Source: Ecdyonurus torrentis (Eukaryota; Arthropoda; Insecta; Ephemeroptera; Heptageniidae). From it: a DNA stretch of 64,000 nucleotides. Made by a program: the position numbers and the translations under genes. The stretch spans positions 37,543,027 through 37,607,026 of the forward strand of contig OX439129.1 in the NCBI GenBank assembly GCA_949318235.1, read 5' to 3'. The notes below the pieces were generated by a model that had not been told where the DNA came from, made no database searches, and worked only from the letters and a program-made list of their open reading frames with translations. This document shows positions 45,401 to 55,900 of this stretch, piece by piece (position 1 is the stretch's first letter; the number at the start of each line of letters is the position of its first letter).

Positions 45401-47003
45401 AATATATTAATTCTATTTCCGCCTTTGATGAACCTGAATTGTTAAAGAATTATTTATGCAATAAAAATTGAAAAATTTCCATAAGAAAATTCTACGTTAT
45501 TACTCACTTAAAAGGAAATTAATATTAATTACAACATCTATATTACATTATATTTTAATTACTATATGATAAATGTGCGCAGTTAGAAAAAAAAAAAGGT
45601 CTTGATACAGATAAAAATACAGAAGCAAAAGCACACATTCTTTACGTTGATGCATAAATTGGTTTAGGAATTTCCTTGTCTTGTAAACTTGTTGGTTGTA
45701 TATAAAGTAAGGAAGTTCATTATTATCTTTTTTTTTATGTAAAAAGTTGAAAGTAATAATGGATTGTTTCATCACTACCAGTTGCGCATAAATTATATAA
45801 ATATAATAACAGATATTATAATAGTACATCGTATATTGGAAAAATTATTTTCTGTATTGAAAATAAAACATCTAGTTCCATCGTGCGGTTATAATGGAAA
45901 CAATATAGGGTTGGTTAAAATGACGTAGTATGCAGCCCCACACACGAAGGGTGGGTTCAATGACATGCAACCCCCTTCCCCTATCACTCATCCCTTATAG
46001 TTCTTACTGTTAGTCACTCGTACTATAGTACAAATATATAACTACGACAATTGTCACAACGTTTATTTTAGTTATAAAAATATGATCAAATTTGTTTACT
46101 AAAGCAGAAAATTACTGGAAAAACAGTTTTATTGAATTGAAAAATACCAAGAAAGAAAAATGAGTAATTTTTTTAAAGAATTTTTTACTCGAATTTATGT
46201 CGATTTTACTATATCCAACCCCTTCTTATCCAACTCCCCCTTTTTTGTAGTACTTGAGTTGCAACTTTTAAATCCAACGTTGGGGGAGAGTTACATGAAA
46301 CGTCATATAAATGTATTGAAAGTACACACATACTGTACATACAAGTATGCATCTCCGCTTTTTTTTATAAAATTTTTACTGAAAGCAACAAATATAATGG
46401 CATTTTTATAGCTTTTTGTATAATGTAATATTTATTACATCACTTGTGGGATGCACGTGGACGTCGGAAATTATATTTTCAAATTTATTCCGCAGACAAT
46501 AATAATAAATAATTTAAAAATATATTAACTTTTGACATATACCATCCATAATATATTTTCAGTTTAATGGTTTTCTGTGTTAAGTAACCGTATGCAGAAT
46601 GAAAATATATTTTCATGATAATATTACAGCACACGATATTGCTTCAAATTTTGTATGATATTATTTTATATTTATCTCATTTACTCGTCTCACCACGCTT
46701 AAAAAAGCTTCTTAGTGGATGAAATAATTTATGGCTATATTTTATTTAGAAAAATAATTAAAAAATTAAAGTTATATTTACCAGCAACCCCTAACTATTC
46801 TACAGTTTTAATATGTAACAATAATTAAAAAAAAAAAAAAGAAGAATAAAAACAAACATTGGGGAACAATAGGGTGCATTTAAATGAAAATTCACGACAT
46901 ATCAACATCACGTATAAAATGCTCCCTCTTTGCATGTGCAGATGTAGATAAAGGGGTTTGTTCTATAAATATGACTCACAACTTAACGTTCAAATGTAAA
47001 TAC

Positions 47004-47051
<48 letters not shown>

Positions 47052-50000
47052 TATATGGATTCCTCCTCCCCACATCATCAACATATTCATATGTGTTAAA
47101 ATCAACAATATTGTCCCCAGAGGGCTCTCAAAATGTATTATTATTATGCAGTCAGACATAGGATTAATTTTCTACGGATTCATCCCCATATAAACAACTT
47201 GAGCACGTGCTTAGATATATGGTCGTAAATATACATATATAATTTTGCATATTAAGATCTTCTAACAGAATCGTGATTAAGTATAAGAACACTGCTTATT
47301 TTTTCTTTTGCATAATATGCAAAACATTATACATGATACATACATCATAGTATAAGTAATAAATCAATGCAAAATATTATTGATTGCTATATGTACTTGT
47401 TAACAAGTACCTCTGCAAAACGTGTAAGAAAAGACACTTTGTGTATATATGGCACTTGATATATTATCATTTCTTTCATCGACATGTTTCTCTTTATACG
47501 TGCGTAGATTTAATTAATTAGACTAATTAAAAAAAATTTACATGTCATTGGCATCAATACATATAGAATACTGTTTATATAATATTGAAGTATTGACGAC
47601 ATACAAAAATTATTCTTGTAATATAAAAAACTTATTATGTTTTATATATTTTATTATTTTATGTAACTTTTAATTAATTAAATTATGAAAAAGTTTTCAA
47701 CAAAAATATTATATAGATTTTTTTTTTTTTTACATTATATTTTTATGTGCTAGTTTCGCTTGTCAACATAATTAGCACAATATAAATCTGTAAAAAAAAA
47801 AAAAATAGTATAATACTATAGAGTAATTAAAAATTCATATTTCTTGTTTAAACAATCAATAGCATGGTAATTACAACTTGTATTAAATTACAACAAAGAT
47901 AATTACAAGTTATTTAATTAATAGTGAACTAAAAAAAAAAAGTTTGTGAGATGTGACGTCAATTGAAGTTTTGCAGGTGTCAAAACCTTGGCAGGTTTTG
48001 AGTATATAGAAAAGTATAAGGTTTGGTATAAGCTTGGCTTGGTTTATAATAACGCGAGCTATGGAGCAAAAAGTTGATGGTGTGTAGGCTTTTTGTAAGT
48101 AAGTTGCGTTCACCAACATTCGATGTTACAGTGGGCGAACCATCCAACACTTCCTGAGCCCACATCAGCTGACAAGCGAAATCTTTTCACCACGGAGTCA
48201 TTCTCAAATATTGACCATTCTTAATTTTATTTTTAGTGGTTAGTATAGAAATTTTCAATAAGAAACTACGTTTTAAATAAAGGAAGAAAACTCTATGATG
48301 TTTACGTACTGTTACGCTGTCGTTTTAAAGTCATTCAATTTTTAACTTTATTCTTTGAAATGGTATAAAATATGAAGTATATCCTATTTTAATACTATTA
48401 ACTAATTTTACCAATGTTTTAAGTATTTTAATTATTCTATGATAAATTTATAATACATACACTATAATACAAATTAAACTAAGGAGTAGGTGAGCATCTG
48501 ATATCTCAAAAACTGAATAACGGTCGTGAAATATTTAATTAACAAGAAGGAACGATGAAATATATACGTAAAAGTTTATAGTTATATCAAATACACAATC
48601 AATTATTGAAGTTATTTCACATTTAAGATAACATGTAAATGTGACAATTTAAATTTTAACTTCAACTTTTAAAGGCGTAGAACACCTTGAACAAAAAACT
48701 TGCCTAATATCCTAACATATCCAAATATCAACATTATTTTGGCCGGAGTCATTGATTTCTAATTTATTTTCCATTTACAAAATGTCAGTTGCGGGTTTAC
48801 TACGTCACAGCTCGCCTGGTCCACGCGCGCAGAAACAGACCAGCTGTGACGTAGTAAACCCGCAACTGACATTTTGTAAATGGAAAATAAATTAGAAATC
48901 AATGACTCCGGCCAAAATAATGTTGATATTTGGGTATTTTAGGATATAAGGCAAGTTTTTTGTTTAAGGTGTTCTACACCTTTAAGTCAAATTAGAAATA
49001 AATTTTAATTAAAATTATGATTAAAATTTTTTTCGAAGCAAAAAAAAATTAAATTCATTCAATTTCATTTGAAAATAAAATAGTAAATTTGTTTTGATGG
49101 ATAAAGTAGAAAGAATTATTGTGAAAACGAATGACTGTTTCCGCACCAAGTCAGTCACCCTCTTTGTTAAATAGAAATACAGAGAACGAAAATAATTGGT
49201 TGAGTACACGAGAATATCGATTGCAAAATACCATACTACATACAAATACATAATAATGTATAATTACGGCAATACTAAATAATAATAAAAATCATTTTCT
49301 TGCCATACGAGAAGACGTTCTTAAAAATTAGAGTGATTCAACAAATTTAATGTTAACAATAATAATTCTCAACATCTTACGAATTTCAAATACATAAATA
49401 ATAATTATTCATTATTGAAATTTATAAAATACAAATTAGGTTATCAATTATCGAAAAAGGATGTTAGAAAAACAACATCGTCTCCATGATAAAAAAAAAA
49501 AAAAAAAATGCATAATAAAACGAAAAGCAATTCCGGTAATAAATTACTAATCAACTTCTTCTTTTTTTTTTTATTCAGTATTATTTCTTAATAAAAAAAA
49601 TTCTAATGACATATATTTTTTTCTTTCGTTCTTTCTCTTTGAGAAAAACATCATAAGATAAATTGTATGCCAAGGCACGATTCACTATTTTTATTTTTTT
49701 ATTATTATTATATTGTTGTATAATGTTATGCTCTGCCAATGAAGCATCATTGTAGTTCATAGCAACAATGTAATTGAGAGATTTTGAGACGTGATTTGGC
49801 AAATATAATTGAAATTATTGATCACAAAAATGTTGGTCACAAATCATTCAACCGATATAAATCATGGAAAAAAAAAAAAAAAAAACTTTCTCTCTCGTTC
49901 TTAGTGACAACCACGTAAATAAAGTTTTTGTAATTGAAAAACGATGAAACTAAATTATAATACGCAAGACTTTTTTTTTAAAGACTTCACTTTGGTATAT

Positions 50001-52900
50001 AATAAAAATATAATATAGTTCATAATGCAGAAAAAAAAAATACTTTCTCTTAAAATCCATGCAAATTAACAAAAATGAATCTGCTGTAATTTGAATACTA
50101 CGTACATTTACGTACTTATTATAACCTGTTATTATATATTTCATATACATAAAAGAAGTGACACATGCATAAAAAATTATACTCCCACAATTTTTTCTGA
50201 ATTATAATAAATGCCTGTCACTTCTAATCTAAAACTTTTATTTTTTAAGACACTTGCAACGTTATTTGCTGTAAGCAAAAATATTAATAATGCACTACAT
50301 ATACGACTTAATATGTATAATTTATATGTCTTTCATTATATAGCCCTGTAGTATTTTTTGCTACATTGTCTAATGTTCAAGTTAACTTAATCGATGTTAG
50401 ATTTTGAATAAAAGGCGTGTATCTCAATCCCAAGATTTTGAAAGTTACTCTTATATTATGCAAGATAATTAAGTGACAACAATCTTTTTGTTACAAAGCC
50501 ATAGACCACATAAAACAACATGTGCTTTTTATTAATGAATAAGCACGAGATGGGATCTTCAAAACTGATGACAATTTTTACCAGAATGCTAATGTAGCCC
50601 CACGAGAGAGCGTGAAAATACTGTTAAGTGTATGTAATTTGCTTGAATATTCATGTTTCTAACGTCAGAAACATGCAAAAATCAGTAAAAAAATGTTGCA
50701 TAAATCAAACTTTTCTGATCACTGCTACGGAGCTACAGTTGGGTTTTGAGACAAACCAAAGTTATTTATGTAATTCCCATCAAGTGCTTTGTGATATAAA
50801 TGCTTGCGTTTTTTTTTTCTGGTCTATTCTTTTAAGTTATTATAAGTATACAATAGTAATAAATTAGAAAATAAAATAATTCATGAAGCTTCAATACATC
50901 ATAATGAAACAGGAAAAATTAAGAAAAGGTAATATTCATGTATCTGGCATTTAAAAAAACAAACTACAACTAATTAGCCTCCTTTAGAATTACCCAAATC
51001 TGTTACTCTCATAATCATTGTAAAATAATTATCCTTGCATCTTTGACTATAATTATCATTAACATCGTAAGACAATAAAAATTATGCAACAAAATATCGC
51101 AGAAATTACAATTACTTTTATATAATATAATAATAACTCTCATTAATATCACATAAATTATAATACAGAATAATAAATAAATATATCATAGAAATACGTA
51201 TTTATAATAATGAATGTATTCTTGATGATGTTTTATATATAAGTAAATAATAACAAAATACCTACTTTCTTAACAAGACTATAAATTTTTCTACATAAAG
51301 TAAAAGTGTATAAAGTGAAGTTTGTACATTTTCAAATGACATTATAAGTCAACATGACATAAAAAAACATAAGTCATATTTAATATAAATTAGTAATACT
51401 AGTTATACAGTATAGTATAGAGATCTTTTTCAATTACTGTAGTATTATAAATGTAAATGTCGTTGCAATTAATGCTGGATCTATTACTTCCCTCTTTTGT
51501 GTAGGTCTTTACTTTAGCAAGATTATTCTAAAGAAAATAATAATAATAATAATAAAAAAGAGTAAGCATCAACATAAATCGACCTTGGCGTGTTTAAAAC
51601 AAGTAAAAGATGCGATGATTATTATTATTTTAAAGGTATAGACCAGAGAAAAACATAAGCATTTATATATCACAAAACACGTGATGGGATTTACATACAT
51701 AACATTAGTTTGTCTCAAAACCCAACAGTAGCCCCGCAGCAGTGATCAGAAATTTTGATTTATTAAACCGGCACAACATTTTCATACTAATTTTTGCATA
51801 TTTCTGACGTCATAAACATGAATTTTCACGCAAATTGCATACCTTACAGTTTTTTCAAGCTCTCTCGTGAGGCTACATTAACATTCTGGTAAAAATTGAC
51901 ATCAGTTTTGAAGATCCTATTTCGTGTTTATTCATTAAAAATCACAGGTTGTTTTATGTGGTCTATGGCTTTAATAACAATATATAATATACTCCCAGGT
52001 TGTATATTATACAGCATGCAAACAAAATCTCTAATAAAAATATATTCCTTTATAATCTTTTCACTTTCTTTATAATTAAATTTGTCAACTGATATGTTTA
52101 CATTTTAAAATATACAAAACAAAAAACTTTATTGTAAGATTGTTTTTTTAATTTAAATTCTTGACATTTAATCTTTATTAGATTTGAGCTGTGCTATAGT
52201 GAAAGTATATAATATAAATGTAAACAAAACATTATCTATTATGAAATCATGTAGTTTATCGGTCGTTCAAGTCTCCAGTTTATAGATACATAATAAACTA
52301 TAAAAACCCATGACCAAAATGCATCTTAAATAACTCAAGAAAGTCAAGGAATTTTTTTCTTTCAATTTTTTAATTTATTTCATGAGGTCAAGTAAATGGT
52401 ATTATGTATTTAGTAAAACTAGAAGTAAAACTAAGTTAAAATTAGTCATTTTTAATCTTTTTTTTTTTTTTTTTTTTTTTTTGTACGTGAGTCATTGAAT
52501 GCATAAATTAAAACAATATATTAAAGAGCTGAACAAGCTTTTATTTAATCACATTTTTAAATTACTTCATATTTTATACATTAATAATAATAATTAGTAA
52601 CTATATAAAAAAACAGGACATTTATGCAATGTAAAATTACAAAAAATTAATAATAATATTTGCTTTAACTTAAAATTACAACCAGGTTAACTCTAATCCT
52701 ATTAAACAGTATGGCATTATCTATAAAAAATTATATAAAAAAATATATAATATGTAATAATATTAATATTATGATTTATGACAAGCGTTGAGACTATACA
52801 ATAAGAATAATACTATAATTTGCATATTATGTATGCACTGGGAGAGGGATAGAAAACTGGACCTGCTTTGGAAAATAAAATCACTTTCGCTTGCGCTAAC

Positions 52901-52950
<50 letters not shown>

Positions 52951-55900
52951 GTCTCTGTCTCTGTCTCCAATGATAGAGAGAGAGTAAGTTGCTAGTATAT
53001 GCTGATCTTAATTAACATGTGACGTCATTTCTAGACCTGTGTATTTAATCCCTGTCAAACCATTATAATATAGACATGCATACGACATTTATTGAAAAAA
53101 CAATAAAACTTCTTTAGTGTACTTTTCAGTAATAATTCATCAATTATAAACTGTCACATTGTCAAAAAAAAAATTATAAAAAAATAGCTCATAAAATAAT
53201 GCAATAAAAAGTATTGTTTTATTACTAAACACTTTTACAAATAATATTGAAAAAATTAACAACTTATTTTTACCTATATAATAGTATACGTAACAACAAC
53301 ATTTAAAATATAATTAAATTTTATAAAAATAGCAATAATTTTCAATTAAAATTATATTATATAGATAAATTTAATACACCATAACATTTCTCTTTCATTA
53401 TTTTTATAATAAAGAAAGTAAATATTTATAAATTTAACAGTTAATCAACTTTAAATAGATGAAATGAGGAAGCATTTTGTTAACACTTGCATCGATTCGA
53501 TAGTCGCACTGCAAGGTACCTTATTTTCCAGAGCAATAAATACAAATAATTAATCAGAGTAATGAACTTAATTACCAATAATGATTAAGACAATTAGTTA
53601 CCGTATTAAAAAAAAAACTATCAGTATGCTATACCAATATTATAATAAATTTGAATTAAGTTATTATATATTTAAATAATAATAATGTCGATTTTGTGAT
53701 AAAAAATATTGAAGGACATTCACTTACGTCAACTTTATTTTAAATATTATGTTTATATAAAGTATAAAGTGTATGCAGAAAATTATTACTTTTTTTGTTG
53801 GGCGTTGTTTTTCCTGTATTTATTTAAAATGAAAGAAAGAACAAAACTAGTTGTATTGCATTTTGGCGATTTGATTTCATGATAAGCACCACCTACAACA
53901 ATATTAATGACGTACTCCTCAAAACCCGAGGCCCTTTAAAAAATATGTAATACAAGACCAAGGTTTATTATGTGCGTTCATATACAATGTATTTGTATAG
54001 GAATCTCCTCGAGATCAATATTTTGATACTTTAACTGGTCACTTCCTATACTTTTGTAAATATAACCATCGCTCAAATAAACCTCAGTATTGTGTACATA
54101 TTGTCGAAACCAAGGTTAAAGTATAGAAACAAAATATTATCGTAATATATTATGCGTGAAAATAAAGAGATTCTATCTTCAAATAAAATTTTAAAAAAAT
54201 CTGTCAAAATATTTATTTTTTTTTCAAAAATCACATTAATATTGTTTATTCACTGCACTTATAATAATTTGTCTTAGGCTTATCTATACTATATATTTTA
54301 TAGCATTAATTAACTGTCAATTAAAGACTATAATTGCATTACATCACCATTAAATTTAACTGATAAAATTTTTAGTTGACGCATATAGCGAGATACCAAT
54401 TTAATAATGATCCCTTTTTTTTATTTTTACCACCGTATACCTTTTGTTGTTGTTGAAATTATAGTAATTAATGATTGTAAAAGGTATTACAGACAAGAAA
54501 AAAAAAAGGGGATGAAAGAAAATAATAGAAGATACACAAGGGTCAAGTCTCTATCCTATTATTCCTTACCTCGTGAGAAACAAACTATATACCTATCTGT
54601 TGTTCACATCTAGATTCATATGCATTCAAAATGTATCGTCTGGAGTCTATATGATAGGCGCTATACTAAAATATTTGAGACGGTCTTTTTTTTTTTTTTA
54701 GTATTAATCAATGTTTAACAGACAATAAATAAATTTTAAAAAAGAATATACCCTGTCATGATGCTATAATAAAGAACATTTTGTTTTTGACTTTTATCTA
54801 TTAAAAGATCATGATGAATGAAATAGTAATTTTAACATCAACAACAACAAAAAATATATAAAAATATCGTTTTTATTATTTAACACACAGAGAGCATTTT
54901 GGGATTTTTGGGAGTCAATGGTATCTTTAGATTTATTAAATAATGACCACAGTATCTACTATATGTTTTGCGAGTACAAAGATGATTATTATAAGAACTA
55001 TACGCCAAACGTTTGGCGGAAGGCGGTATTAGATTATATAAATTATATTTGGCTGCATTAGTCAAACAAATAGACGGTATAAATGTGCTCTCTCTGTTTT
55101 AATATATCATATTACAAACATTTAAAATTTATTGCGCATTTTTTTTTTTTTTTTTTTTTTTTTTTTGCCAACTTTTAAATATATTTACTATTGATTCATG
55201 TAGTGACTTACTAATGTAAGATGTGTGATATGCAAATGTATTTGTCTTGAGGCTAAAATTTAAAGTTGACAAGCTCTGCCAGGTCGCACTTTCTCCATTA
55301 ATTGCGTGGTTCAAAAACAAAAAAACGTCTCATGATTTGACGCACCCACGTTGGTTTTATAATACAGGGCATACAAGCTATACTACATAATCAGTCCAAC
55401 TCTCAATTCAACACTATACAACATATCAAAATATTTAAATTCTGTGCAAACTTGTGGATTGAAAAAAATGCTGTTTATTTTTAATACGACTTGTAAAATG
55501 TTTTCATAGTTTTTCCTTCATTATACAATTGGGTAGTTTTATATTTGTAACACATAATGTAACTATAGTATTATGTTATTCTAATAAAAATATAGTAATA
55601 AAAACTATCGATAAATGTTTGAAAAATGAAACGTGTGAGAAATTAAAACAAACTATTTAATTTAGTCAAAAATTTGCATATATTAAAAAAGAACGCAGTT
55701 TGCACTGATATGATAACTTAATATGTATACAAACAAAACCCTCTCTTATCCATTTCACATATCATCATCTTATTATTGTTTTGAAATTTTTATAAGAAGG
55801 ATGTGGCGTTCTCTTTCGTCTTTCCCAAAACTTCCTGTTTCCGTTTTCTATAGCCATTTGAATATTATAAATATACTATAATGGAGACAGTGCCAATGTG

